DNA of 64,000 nucleotides from Haemonchus contortus (lineage: Eukaryota; Nematoda; Chromadorea; Rhabditida; Trichostrongylidae). Positions 43,331 to 55,198 of this stretch are shown one piece after another. The stretch covers positions 14,590,785 to 14,654,784 of the forward strand of contig LS997567.1 of assembly GCA_000469685.2 (NCBI GenBank), read 5' to 3'. Numbering within the stretch: position 1 is the first letter of the stretch; the number at the start of each line of letters is the position of its first letter. A program made the translations under genes and the position numbers. The notes below the pieces were generated by a model that was not told the DNA's origin, searched no databases, and saw only the letters and a program-made list of their open reading frames with translations.

Positions 43331-44267
43331 TTTCTTGTCACCTTTTCAAATTAAGGAAGAAAGTCTCAGAGGGCCATCAAAAGCAATGGAGCTGACCATG
43401 GCAAGAGTTAGACTCTTTATTGGCACCCTCAGCCTCCAGTTTTCCACGGAATTTCATGTGTTTGATGCCCGAGGGCGAAGCAGAGAGCACCACGGGACCA
43501 TCCAGAATAGAAACTGATAAACAAGTTCACCAAAGGGATGGGCTCTTGCCAGTGGCCACACATCCCTGTTGTTATCGATTTTCAGAGAGTTGGGGTGATC
43601 TTAACCTAAGCCCTCTACGTGGGCGCCCTAGAGGGGAGTTGCACCTTGAGCATTAGTCGAGAGGTAACATCAATTGCTTGATAGCGAGGCCATTTGAATT
43701 CAGACTAGTATGGTGCTCTACTGAGGTTTCTAAGACTGTTTGGACCACTACTCCTTGGTCCGATAATGTATAAAGAAGTCACGTCAAATGACTCCATAAC
43801 ATTTCTCACTTCTAACTTGGCTTTACATGGACCTTCACTGACGATTCACCCTCACTCGAGAATCTCCAGCTGGTTAGTGACGAGGCTCCATGGCGCGACC
43901 CCAGATGGCGGATAGAGGTGTAAGTCGACGACCAAGAGTCACCGGTACTCGCCAAGAGACGCAGGTGAACACAGGAGATGAATTCTTTCTTTCTGTTGTG
44001 CTGAGTCGGTGCACGTTCTGTATCGTCGCGGCTGCATCCGTGCTTGCGTGTCTGAAGAGCCTGCGGGTGCAGTGGGTATGCCGCACATATACTCGCCAAA
44101 GTTTGCATTCGAGTGACTGGGAAGTATCCGGGAAGCGATTCGAAGTCGCCTCCTAAATGGAAGATTCTTGCCCACTTCGGGATAGCCTGGCTAGCTATCC
44201 AGAGTGCCCAGCCCTCACGTCAGAGCCTGGCTAGGTACTCGTGGATACTCAGTACCTCTTTATGTTT
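43331..44267. other. Unassigned sequence
   Basis: Open frames of 60-98 residues on both strands, none with a recognisable family. 44170-44245 has a near direct repeat (CCTGGCTAGCTATCC and CCTGGCTAGGTACTC). Confidence 0.45.
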
Positions 44268-44338
44268 AATGCGCTAGCGTTGTGTCTCGGTTCGTGGGTC
44301 GGTTTGTGTGTTCGTCCGCAGAAAGTCACGTAGGCACA
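44268..44338 (+). repeat. Dispersed repeat end, copy 2
   Basis: AATGCGCTAGCGTTGTGTCT, CGGTTTGTGTGTTCGTCC and AAAGTCACGTAGGCAC; same family as 26575-26665 and 56753-56828. Confidence 0.8.
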
Positions 44339-45129
44339 ATGAGGATTGTAAAATGCCACGGGCACACTCTAACAAGAGTGAGGAGCGTGTTATGAAATGG
44401 GTGGTCTGCTGATACTGTTCGTATTGATCTCACGAACCAATACGGCTCACTTGGTGATGTGCTGCACCGTCAGCGTGTGCAGCCCAGCTGGTAGTAATAT
44501 AAATGGGCCTCACTCACCTAAAAATCCTGGTCCGTGAAAAACTAAGGGCCCTGGATGCCGCTGAAAAGCTCCACCATATAATAACAAATGTCCTTCGACC
44601 TCACAGGCTCTGAAGAAGGCTAGTAATCCGGAACTTCAGCCACCGATGAAGCTGTTCATACTAGTCTCAAAAACACGAAGGAAACTACAACACTTTTTTT
44701 GCGCAAACATTCCTCAACAAAAAAAGCAAGTTTATAGTGTAAATGAAATGATAATTGTTATGAATCCTTCTGTTCCTATCCTCAAAACCATGGTGTCGAA
44801 CAAGTCCGTCCAGTAAGTATGGTTCAATTGTGGAAATTTTACTGAAAAAGAAAACAAACAGTGAGATCACAAAGTATGTTGTAACGGGTGACCAGGACAC
44901 CATATTCAAATTGCTTCCGAGTGACTATTCAGCCTGGGATAAAAATGTCTTTTTTTCAGTTTCGAGCATCCACTCTTGGCTTACTACTTCAATGCGGTGG
45001 AAAAACACGTGTATAACCATACGCCATAGGCAGTAATAAAAAGGGCCTTATTCCCCTGAAATTGAGGGAGCCCCCAATACGGCAGCGTTGGGCAGGACTG
45101 CCCGAGAGAGGCTGCTAAAATCTCAGAGC
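44339..45129. other. Unassigned sequence before the RTE element
   Basis: No coding block. The last part (from about 45030) may be RTE 5' untranslated sequence. Confidence 0.4.
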
Positions 45130-47272
45130 TCAACAGTCTGCCTAAAAGGAGAAGGACTAGGATGGCGATCTGTACTTCCAATGCACGAACGCTTGCATAG
45201 GAAGCGTTTAGCGAAGATCTGAGAATGCATCTAAGAAAAACAAGTACGATGTCATCGGGCTGACGGAGACGAGAAGGCATGGCCCGCTGCAAGCTGTATT
45301 TGAGACTGGAAAAAAATTGCCCCTTGGAACATGCAGCAGCAGAGGCGTCGGCGGCGTATGTGTCCTGGTCAATACGCACTTGGCTATGAGCATCGATTCG
45401 TGCGGAAGCTTGACAACTCGCACTGGACGTCAGTGATTAAGAAGATGTGGCTCAACCTCAGCTATAACAATCTTCGTTGTCCGACATCGAGCTACGAAGG
45501 AGAAAAGCTGGAAGCGTTTTATATGGATCTGGTGAGGCTCTACATAAAAGACCATACCTACTTCAGATCGTGGGTGATTCCAACGCCAAGGTTGGCCCCA
45601 GGAGAACGGCTGACGAGCTAGACATCGTGACTCACGGAATGGAATGGAATGAGCAGGGTGGAAGGCTGTCCGAGTTTGTCATTTCGACCCACACTATCTG
45701 TAATGACTCGTGGCTCTAGAAGCCGTCTCATTTATGATGCATATGGGAGTCATCTGGTGGACAATTCCATGATGAAATTGTCTCGACAACAGCGACGGCA
45801 GTCAGGCAAAACTTTCCATTGAGGATGGTGTCATCTATTTCATTATGGAATTGTCCACCAGGTAACTCCATCATAAATGAGAAGTTCTGCACGAGATTGT
45901 TCATCGTCCTCTCCGCGCTGGACTCTGACTTTCAATGCGTGGAGATCTGTGGAATTCAGGAAACGAAACTTCAAGACTGTTGTCAACTCTTACTTGTCAC
46001 TAAATGTCGTTGAATCACTTCACCTCATTTGCGACTTTGTGGGGAGATTCCTTGAGCGACAACATCGATGAAGAAAGCAATCGGCTAGTCAAACGTCTTC
46101 ACGATAGTGCCAGTCAAGCAGAGAGTATCAAAGACGTAAAGTCCCTCTTCAAGGACTCTCGAGCTGATTCGCCACTGCGAAACAGCGCACGCTGCAATCA
46201 ACGTCCGAACCTGCAAAGCTATGCAGATAATCGATAAAGAAAGGTCTGTAAGAAGAGTAACAGTTCAGGCCAAAACCGCCGAGGCTGGGCAGAGCATTCG
46301 CAAAGCCTGCCGGAGTCTCGCTAGTTACAAGACTAAGATGACTTTTGTTCGTCGTGACGGAACACTTACTGCATCTGGAAGGGAAATGGAGAGGATTATC
46401 TACGTTTTTTGCTCTGATCTCTGCGACAGCCACTTCTACCTGCCTATCTACCATCTTTGGCAAGGCGGGTATGTCGTCCCTTCAGTTCTTCCTTCCAAAA
46501 TTCGACATACCAACACGGCGATGAAGGTCCTGATAGGGTTGAACCGGAAAATCTGAAGAGCCTTCTGCCATATATTGCCAAGCCCTAAGTCGACTCTTCA
46601 CTCGGTACCTGTCGAAATGCAAAGAGCCTCTTTTTCATGGAAAATTAGCAGGACTGTGTTGCTGTATAAGAAGGGAGATCCAGAAGATATTGGCAATTAT
46701 CAGCCAATCTGCCTGCTGTCTGTAATCTACAAATTATTCACACGTGTCATCCTCAATAGGATCGGCAGATTTAGATGAAGGTCAGCCATGCGAGCAAGCA
46801 GGGTTTTGGAGGGGGTTTAGTGCTCTAATAAGACTCACTGAATTATCGCGAGAATACAGAATACCCTCCGTGAGCTCTAGTAGAACTTCACTACCAGAAT
46901 TTCACCACTGTATAAAGAAATCATCAACGTGAAGAGAGAGGTACAACACGGCGATACTACCCCGCCCAAACCTTTCAGTGTCATTCTTTCTCGAAGAAAA
47001 AACATGCGTTATTAGGAATGGGAAGACTTGAGAGTAGTGGTCGACATCGGCTATTCACATTACATCCGCTTTCCAGACAATATCGTGCTTATACCACCGG
47101 ACATGGAACAGGCGTAACGACTACTGACCGAATTAGACAGCGCTTGTAGAAGGATAGGCTCACAACTGAACGAAGACGGTGTTTGTGAGAGATGGAATGG
47201 AATCTGATGTTCTTTCCACGCTGAGCAAGGGAGATGTTGTACGTAGACTTTGCAAAACCGCGCATTGTACGT
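45130..47272 (+). mobile_element. RTE retrotransposon, 5' and central part, decayed
   Basis: Frames in order: RRTRMAICT; endonuclease with YDVIGLTETRRHGPL and RGVGGVCVLVNTHLA (45240-45380), SSYEGEKLEAFYMDLV (45490-45540), VGDSNAKVGPRR (catalytic GDFN-K-G) and GMEWNEQGGRLSEF (45575-45690); then DNIDEESNRLVKRLHDSA (46060-46110); then RT blocks SRTVLLYKKGDPEDIGNYQP, ICLLSVIYKLFTRVILNRIG (46640-46770) and LDEGQPCEQAGF; FPDNIVLIPPD near 47080 is the catalytic (F/Y)-DD region with the pair altered. Many shifts. It is cut at about 47272 and resumes at 51183. Confidence 0.85.
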
Positions 47273-47488
47273 AGCTCTGTCAGAGCAGTACTCAGAAGTT
47301 TTTATGTTGTCAATTTCTGTTCTCTAACAAATCTTCTATTTCCTGGTGTTCGCTGGCTGGTTACAAGGACCTCTACAACAACTGACGATCAGTGGTGTTC
47401 AACGCGGACAAGGAGGATGACAAGTGGAGCAGGGAAACAAGCCGAAGAGGGCCAAACACGTCAAAAAGGAGGATAGCCACACCGGAAA
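47273..47488. other. Junction between RTE part and gypsy relic
   Basis: No recognised family. A left LTR of the gypsy element would be expected here; none could be matched to the right side apart from the RTE-derived direct repeat. Confidence 0.4.
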
Positions 47489-48395
47489 ATGGACGCAAAA
47501 AGCTTGCAGTCCATCTCGGATGCCCAGGCCAGGATGCAGCAGGAGATGCAGATGCAAATGTTCACCGAACAGCAGAGAATGATCGCTTTCATCGCTAAAC
47601 TCGTCAGTCGCATGGAAGGAATGGCGTATGGCTCACATTCGACCGCTCCAGCGTCTCCAACCAACGTAGCCGAGTTCCCGATGAACTCGCTGTCAACGCA
47701 CTTACCCGAGTTCGTGTACGATCTCGATACCAGTTCCACCTTCGAAATTTGGTACAATCGCGATGAAGACGTCATATCCAAGGACGGCGCTGCAATGGAT
47801 AAAGCTGCAAAAGCTCGACGCCATCATATACGCTCGCTTCACAAGCCACATACTTCCGAAAAGAGCCTGTGAGGTACCACTGAATTACTGTAGCAACGCT
47901 GAAGAAACTTTTTGGACGGAACACGTCGGTCTTCTCTCGCCGCTACGTATATCTGAATACTCAACGCGATGGCGAGAACCTTCGCAACTACACTGGACTG
48001 GTCAACCATCACATGCGATGGACAAATTTAACGACGTTAACCCACAGCGGATTGAATGCCTCAGATGGTCTCGAAGATGTCGATATTCGTTCCCGTGCCC
48101 TTCGCAAGATGGAAGACAAAACCCAAATAACGCTAAAGGAATTATCTGCGGAGATCCAGCAATGTCTCAACATTCGTCAGAATGCCACCCTCTCGAAGTG
48201 GTCTGTTCCACCACACATTAACGTCGTAGGCTCTCAGAGCTTAAAACACGACTCACCATTTTCATGTTTCCACTGTGGAGCAAACACTGGCCAAGGATTT
48301 GTTCTTTTCGTTACAAGACCCTGCCATGACCACGGGAATTCCGGACACAGGCGAGGATTCTGCAAAATTTTCGATGAAGAGGAAGTAGAAACCTA
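47489..48395 (+). pseudogene. Ty3/gypsy gag
   Basis: Begins MDAKSLQSISDAQARMQQEM with a glutamine- and methionine-rich helix, then LPEFVYDLDTSSTFEIWYNR (capsid start). The frame breaks near 47840, after which capsid remnants continue in other frames. Near 48262-48370 is SFHCGANTG then CHDHGNSGHRRGFCK, the remains of one or two zinc knuckles. Start chosen at the first Met before the conserved helix. Confidence 0.8.
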
Positions 48396-51030
48396 GACGG
48401 AAGCGGAAAACAGCCAACAACGTCGTCGTCGCCTCAACGCCTGCCAACGATGCTTCCATATCCCGCATCTACCGTCCATGCAGATCAATGGAAAGACAAT
48501 ACGCATGCGGCTTGGCATGCTGCCAATATTACATCACTGAGCACTGCGGACTGGATCGTTATGGGTCGTCCGATATTACGACTTCCTGGAAGCACTCTGA
48601 GGTCTGCCAATGACGAGCCGATCAAAGTCCGAGCATACTGCGAGCGCAATTTCGTCATTAATTGTCGTCACGGACGAGGTACGTGCTACGCTGTCGACAT
48701 ATCGTCATTACTAGGTCTCGACAGGATCATCCAGCATAGCCTCTATTTCGTCGCCTAACCGAGGGCTGTATCTGCAATGTATGCTAGACACTCACTCCTC
48801 TCTCACTGCGCACTTGGAGAAGGTGTTCTCTACCGTTTTCACGCCTGGATTAGGACATTGCTCCAAGTCAAAGGCCAAGCTCACTCCGAAGCCTAAACAA
48901 GTTCGGAAGATTTCGACTAAAATCGATCGCCTCGTATCTACACAAGTTCTGACGTCCGTCGGCCACTCAGAATGGGACGCTCCTATCGTCGCCGTTCAGA
49001 AGGAAACTGGTTCATTACGACTCTGCGCAGACTACTCGACAGGACTGAACGAAGCACTTGAACAGCAGCAGCACCCACTTTCAAGTCCAGATTACATCTT
49101 CACAAAGCTCAACGGAGGACGCTACTTTTCACAGCTCTATCTTGCCGAAGCATACCTGCATTTGGAAGTAGACGACGATACGAAATAGCTGCTGACGATC
49201 AATACGCACCAAGGACTCTTCCGTTCAATCGCCTACCATTTGGAGTGAAGCCTGCTCCTGACATCTTTTAACAATGAATCGACGCTCTCATTGCCCGACT
49301 AGATGGATATGCCTTGTACTTCGACGACATACTAGTCACTATCAGGAGCAACGACAAACACAGTACGCGACCAAGCGCTCTGGTAAAAGAATCCAGGAAT
49401 ACGGAATCCGTACTCGTCTAGAGAAGTGCAGTACCCTTGGCTTCGTCATTAGCGTGCAAGGGCGGCGCCCTAACCCCGACAAGGTCAAATCCATACAAAA
49501 GATGCCAGCTCTAGAAGACGTCAGACAGTAGCGTGCTTTCTTCCACTCGTCAATTTCTGCGGAAACTTCGTCAGGGGTCTGCTCAACCTACGCGCTCCGT
49601 AGACACCCTTACGAAGAACGATGCTTTCTACACTTGGACTTCTGCCAATCTTCCTACGACAACGTAAGGAAACAGCTCGAATCTGCTGCTGACTCAATGC
49701 AATCCGAATCATCCGATAACTATGACCGCCGGCGTTTCTAATTATGGACTTAGAGCAACACTCTCGCACCTCTTCCCCGACAGATCTGAGAAGGTCGTCC
49801 ACCGCGCTAGCTGTTGCCTTACTCCAGCGCAGAAAAAGTACAGCCAGATCGAGAGGGGAGCTCTTGCTCTCATATTCGCGGAACAGAAATTTTATTGCTT
49901 TGTCCACGAACGACACTTCACAGTGAAGACCGATCACAAACTACTCGTTGCAAATCTTGGCAAGAAGAAAGGAATACCTGTCCACAATGCCAACCGTCTT
50001 CAGCGATGAGCCATAGTGTTACTTAACCGCAACTTCGCGATCGAGTATGTCAACGCAAAGGATTTTGGAGAAGTGGACGTCATCAAGAAGATTTCGAATA
50101 TACCAAGTCTGGAAATTGGCAAGCGATTAATCGCTATACTCCTTTCAGGCACTACTATTATACAGCCACCGACATACTCTGACAATTGTTGACAGTTGCC
50201 TACTCACCGCATCTCGCATAGTAATACCAGGATCACTACAACGCCGTGTACTTGCGACACTACACAAGGCTCATGGCAGACAAGGATGAAGAAGATAGCA
50301 CGAAGCTACGTCTACTGGCCAGCACTGAACGTTGACATCGAGCAACTTGTCAGGAACTGTGACAAATGTGCTTCATTGGCGGGGGTTTCCGTCAAAACCG
50401 AACTATTATATATCGCTGGTCAAAACCAGCCTCCCCATGAATTCATGTGCACGCTGACTTTGCAGGACCACGAACGAACAATTTCACCTAGTACATACTT
50501 GTGGATGCATATTCCAAATGGCCTGAAATCGTCCAGATGTCATCTATATCTTTAACGTCTACCGTCGAAGTGTTGAATGGCATCTTCGCTAAGTTTGGGA
50601 ACCCTGTGATTCCTGTCACGAACAAGGGACGCAGTTCACATCTCCACAGCTCGCCCGCTTCTGCCGTTCCTGAGGCATCACACACATTTGTACGCCGCCG
50701 TTCCATCCGCAGAGCAATGGACAGAATGAACGCTTTGTGTTTACCTTTAAACGAGAACTCGCCAAATCGAAGGGGAGGGCCGACAGTAGACGCTTTCCAG
50801 ACGTTTCTGATGGCTTAAGGCTTCACTCCATGCCCGTCTGCACTGGACCAACGCTCACCTCCGAAGTCTTTCTGGGACGCCGACTGCGAACCCATCTTGG
50901 TCTGATGCTACCTCAAGAAGGCGTCGATAAAGGATCTCGAGACGTCAAAGAAATGCAGTTCAATCGAAGATGTGGCGCATTACGTCGCAAGCTCAAACCC
51001 AATGAAAAACAACCACAAACACTCTTTTAG
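48396..51030 (+). pseudogene. Ty3/gypsy pol (protease, RT, RNase H, integrase)
   Basis: Blocks in canonical gypsy order. A retropepsin remnant near 48480-48760 (NITSLSTADWIVMGRPILRL; the active-site D-T-A/G is destroyed). RT: DRLVSTQVLTSVGHSEWDAP, SLRLCADYSTGLNEALEQ and QLYLAEAYLHLEVDD (48920-49185), with catalytic YFDD retained near 49315. RNase H: TPAQKKYSQIERGALALIFA and TVKTDHKLLVANLG (49815-49960). Integrase: RSYVYWPALNVDIEQLVRNC (zinc domain, CDKC) and core remnants DAYSKWPEIVQMSSI and FAKFGNP near 50500-50600. Stops and shifts throughout. An old copy with all domains represented. Confidence 0.88.
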
Positions 51031-51182
51031 ACGTGCTCGATCTACTACCCTTTGATTGTGGAAGCAAAGACCGTGCGCTGCGGACGACTTCGACCGACCC
51101 ACCACGACGATCGCAACGCACTTGACGATCGCAACGCCGACTCCAGCTGGACTCTAGGAGGCTTGATACGATACAACTCAAC

Positions 51183-51775
51183 TCTCAGCTGAATGAAGAC
51201 GGTGTTTATGTGAAACGGATTGGAATCTGGTGCTGCTTTCACGCTGAGCAAGGAAGATGTTGTAGGATATTATTGATCTATTTTAATAAGACATGTTATC
51301 ATAGACTTTGCAAAAGCGCGCATTGTACGTGCGTGTACTTTACGGAAGCAGAATGAACATGCTGTCAGCGTTACTAAATACGCTGTGGAAAGGACGACGC
51401 TCGGAATTTCTCTGCTCACGCAAGTGCAGAATGTAGTCTGGAGTTCCGAGCTCGGCCATTGGACAAAGATTAGGGATACCGTTGATTACGCGAAGAAATC
51501 GAAGATCAGGCCGGACACGTTATGCGATACAATGACGATCGTTGGACCAAGGCGGTTACTGACTGGATCCTCGGAACGTCAAACGAGCGTCAGGACGCAG
51601 CCAACAAGATGGTCAGCCTTCTTCACGGAAACTCTGAATGAAAGGAATGCTGGGCCTCGTGTCCCTGAAGCGAGAACGATTCACTGGACCACTCTGCCTC
51701 GCGACAGGGAAAAATGGAGACGTTACTGGCGCCCGCTCAAAGAAGTCGACGGTCAGAGGGACGACAGGTGAAAGG
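51183..51775 (+). mobile_element. RTE retrotransposon, 3' part
   Basis: Opens with a diverged repeat of 47158-47272 (CTGAATGAAGACGGTGTTT...). Then an open C-terminal frame 51385-51771: VERTTLGISLLTQVQN, SELGHWTKIRDTVDYAKKSK, TRWSAFFTETLNERN, RTIHWTTLPRDREKWRRYW and RPLKEVDGQRDDR before the stop. This is the conserved RTE C-terminus, more intact than the rest of the element. Confidence 0.88.
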
Positions 51776-52164
51776 CGGTGATGTGATACAAATGTTGGAT
51801 TTGAAGGGGCGCTTAGCCAAATGCCAGATTGCAATCCAATTATATAGCATAGCTACCAAATACCGTGCAGAGAAATGCAACACATGCAAATGGCTGCGAA
51901 AATAAAGCACAATCAACAGTTCGTGTGCAATGTTAAACGGTTTTCCATACATATAACTCTTTGAGCTTCATTATATGAGAAGAGCAAATTATTGTTCCAG
52001 ATATTTAGATGCAATCAATATGATAAATCATTTCACGAAAGTCGTTCTTAAGGTTGCAGTTATAAATTCATTTTGACCCAATGTGTATGAAAGTGTTGCA
52101 TTGGTCATGAATACATGTCTTTTAAGCTAGAAAGTAATAACAACGCTTCGAAATACAGCACTCG
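51776..52164. other. Unassigned sequence
   Basis: RTE 3' tail side followed by AT-rich DNA with no recognised feature. Confidence 0.4.
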
Positions 52165-52262
52165 GTGAGAATTAAGAGATCTACAATCATGCTGCGACCA
52201 TACCAGCGGATTCACGGCGATATCATTGGACCGCTACCATTATGTGAGGATGGAAGCTCAGG
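52165..52262 (+). pseudogene. Integrase-core fragment of an LTR element
   Basis: YQRIHGDIIGPLPLCEDGS matches the W-x-R-h-H-h-D-h-h-GPLP start of a retroelement integrase core, including the first catalytic Asp. The similarity stops at about 52262, where CATAGGCGCCAAAATTC, a dispersed-repeat terminus, begins. Too short to name the family. Confidence 0.55.
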
Positions 52263-52559
52263 ACATTTCAAGATCATAGGCGCCAAAATTCAGGAACTTT
52301 TGAGGCAGAGAAACTTAATCATTTCCATTCATTCGTTATTAATTAATTATGCAAGCACGTTTTCTTGCAATCTGCATGATAAACGAGCTAAGACTCCACA
52401 TATCTTTGAGAGGATCAGGGCTCATTCCATGCCATCTGCAAACATTCGCATGCAAGAGGCGGAAGTACTTCTTGAAATCCAATATTGATCGTACAGAAAG
52501 CTATTAAACGATGCAGAGAAGCAGATTCAAGCGAAAGTGGAAACGGGTAGAACAGTGTT
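52263..52559. other. Unassigned sequence
   Basis: Starts at a possible repeat terminus (GGCGCCAAAATTCAGG); nothing else recognised. Confidence 0.4.
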
Positions 52560-52870
52560 CCCAGAGATAGGGCTTTCATTTACCGTATGTTTCCCATCCT
52601 GCTGCCTCTAATCCCACCAAATGCCAACGCACTTGATGAGAATTTTCTATTTTGGCTCGGGCTCCGCTCCATGTGAATAAAGTTCATTTCTTCCACTTCT
52701 GACATAAGGGTTCCCATATTTCTGCCCCTAGTCCTGACGAATTTCAATCCCTCGGTAAAACTAACAATTTTGTTGAAGCTACTTCCTCTGTGATCGGAGT
52801 CTTTTTATGCAACCAACCCTTAGCTTTCCATCCTGCTGCCCCTACTCCCACCGATTTTGGCTTAGGTCAG
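52560..52870 (+). repeat. Degenerate GC-rich module copies
   Basis: TTTCCCATCCTGCTGCC, GTTCCCATATTTCTGCCCC and TTTCCATCCTGCTGCCCC repeat at about 120-130-bp spacing, each followed by TCC(C/T)(A/G)CC(A/G)A and a TTTGGCTC or ATCGGAGTC segment. Old relatives of 230-830. Confidence 0.65.
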
Positions 52871-53259
52871 TTCAGAAGGTTGCTGACTCATTTGAAAGCA
52901 GGCACGCATCCCTTCATCGGTTTCTCTGTCTTGAAAATTTCACGTGAAGGCTAATCCTTAATAAATAAAATGGTAGCGTTCTGGCCAGAAACATTGAGAA
53001 TGCAATCTTTCACGAAAAATTTGTTCTAAGGGAACAATGGTACGACACCGTTGGTTTTGTCGACGCCGGCGTGAAAATTAGCAAATACGTGTACTCAAAG
53101 ACCATACTGATAAACGTACTGTATCAGTGATAACACCCCCTTTCTAAAACATCCCGTAGCCTTTTCAACAGAACAGTACTTCACTGAACAGAACCAGACT
53201 CGCTTAACAATAAGTGTGGTGCCGACGCCAGCCGCCCGATTTTCTTACCACACGGAGGA
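52871..53259. other. Unassigned sequence
   Basis: No coding, RNA or repeat feature recognised. Confidence 0.4.
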
Positions 53260-53530
53260 TTTGCCCTTCTGATCCCAGTTCTTAAGCCCGTTGACTCCTC
53301 CTTACTATTCCTATTAGGAGGGAACCTGTGGAGTTTGACATCTTATTTTGAATTCCTTGAAGGCAAGATTCAAGACCGGCTGGGTAGAAATGGAGGGGCA
53401 CCTGCGTGCAACATGCGGGTTTGAGAACAGGAGCGGCTATTGGTGCTGCAGCTCATTTTGGAATGTGATTGTAGCTTGTTATTGTACACCAGTCGGGCCG
53501 CTTGGCTGACGCAGGGGCTTCCCTCCTTTT
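53260..53530 (+). repeat. Repeat shared with 28500-28760
   Basis: CCTGCGTGCAACATGCGGG and TTTGGAATGTGATTGTAGC in the same order and orientation as at 28690-28760. It is followed by CAGTCGGGCCGC...GGGGCTTCCCTCC, the inverse of the motif at 3482-3513. Confidence 0.7.
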
Positions 53531-53769
53531 CATGATAGAGATGCAATAATCAGCAAATGGCCCGCTCCTTTTGTGGAGCATATGGTACTCTTCGTGACAC
53601 GAAACTTGCCAGAAGACTGGCAGGGCATTTAAGTGGTATTCAGTATGTGCCGACGCTTATGTCATGAATGGAAATCTTGATGTGCTGCAGTTCATCTTGA
53701 AAATAATGACCCATTGAAAGTTCGACTGGACCGAATTGGATATTTCCGTTCACGCCACTCTCCTTGGCA

Positions 53770-54225
53770 GCGGTATGCAGTCCTGCCACCCACCATCAGC
53801 GTTCCCATCTTGCCTCCTGTACATCTACCTAATTTTAGCGCTCTGGGCCTTCGCGGGCCTTCGCATTTGCGCATGCCCTGCCTTCTGTGGGCGGAGTCTG
53901 GTCCTGCCACCTAAAGTCAGAGCTCACGTTCCCCACCTGTACTCCTACCAAATTTGAACTCTCTAGATCCGCAGGAATCGAAGTTGTAATTTTCCGCTCA
54001 AACATTTGCCTCGCACTAACCCCGCCCCCTCTGGGCGGAGTCCGATCCTGTCACCCTCCGTTGGTGTTCGCATCATGCCGGTTGTACTCCTACCAACTTT
54101 GAATTCTCTAGGTCCTCAGGAATCGGAGTTATGGATTTCCGGTCAAACCACACAGGCAGACACAGACAGACAGACAGACAGGCAAACCAACAGCCACACT
54201 CAGCGCGTTATATATAGTAGAATAA
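53770..54225 (+). repeat. GC-rich modules, about three units, ending in CAGA tract
   Basis: Boxes GGCGGAGTCTGGTCCTGCC, TGTACTCCTACCAAATTTG, TCTCTAGATCC and GGGCGGAGTCCGATCCTG, then TTTCCGGTCAAACCACACAG, (CAGA)n and ACTCAGCGCGTTATATATAG. This is the same order as 230-1130 in compact form, so it may represent one basic unit of the family. Confidence 0.85.
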
Positions 54226-54330
54226 TGTAGGCAAATGTGTGCAAAGATTTCATTGCTATTCTCAGCTGAGAAGCTTGTAATGCATTGCAATAAATAGGCG
54301 CCCATAATTTTGCGACACCCTGTAAATTGA
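54226..54330 (+). repeat. Repeat right end with CACCCTGTA terminus
   Basis: CATTGCTATTCTCAGCTGAG and TAGGCGCCCATAATTTTGCG then ACACCCTGTA; the counterpart of 28780-28885. Confidence 0.75.
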
Positions 54331-55198
54331 GCCTGATATCAGAGTGCGCCTTCAGCAGATTGATATTTTTTACCGCGCTAGTATGCCCAACAAAGAAATC
54401 CGTTATTGAAGCGCTGTTAAATTTGTCATCCTAAATTACTGTAGGCTAGAAGAACTTTTTCCGATCGTGAGTCGAACTACACTAGCGGAATATTGGCGGA
54501 AATCCGTATAATTCCAGATATTGAGGAGAACTTTGCCTCTGACTATAACCACACGCTGAGTGAACAGACAGGCTGAAAGACAGGTCCAAGTGGTGATCGA
54601 CTCCTTTGTATTGCTATTGCATACGCTAGAAACCTGGATCTAATTTTTTGCGACTTACCGGTATTTATTTAATTCGTACACTCAAGGGTGTGCCTAACTT
54701 GAAGGATAGAAGTCTCAATCCTGAAAATGATAGTGTCTGAAGTAAAAATGCATACACGAAAGTACAGAAGTGAGCATTTAAAATTAAAATTGAAATTGAA
54801 AGGATTCCCATAATAGAAGGTCGCCTGCCGAAATAAACTCCCATCTTTACCAGCAGCCAAGCATGATAGTCGACTCCCCTTGTACTTGTAGTAGAAGGAA
54901 GTTTCCGGTTCTCAGAAGACATTACATTCATAGAGAGTGCTTTCAAAATAAATAGCTCGCCATCTTATAGAACGGCTATCTTATCGACGTGGACTCCAGA
55001 TTAAAAATTGAGGAGATTCTCGAGAAATCTAAATGAATAATCTTTAGGACCCTTGCTCGACTAGCTGGCTACTTTTTCGGAGAGGAGAGAGGGATCAGAA
55101 GGCGGGGGAGGGGGGAGTTGCTAATCGAAAGAAACACCAGTTGAAATGGAAAACGAAATAGTTGTTCTCAGATCAAGCACACCAATATCCTCTATATA
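54331..55198. other. Unassigned sequence
   Basis: AT-rich; the minus frames of 63-93 residues at 54665-54946 match no family known to me. A short G-rich run lies at 55098-55120. Confidence 0.45.

Noticed and set aside
51843..51903. CNTCKWLRK as an integrase zinc-finger remnant joined to the core fragment at 52165
   Set aside because: Only one short cysteine pair, no His pair before it and 260 bp of unrelated sequence between; too weak to annotate.
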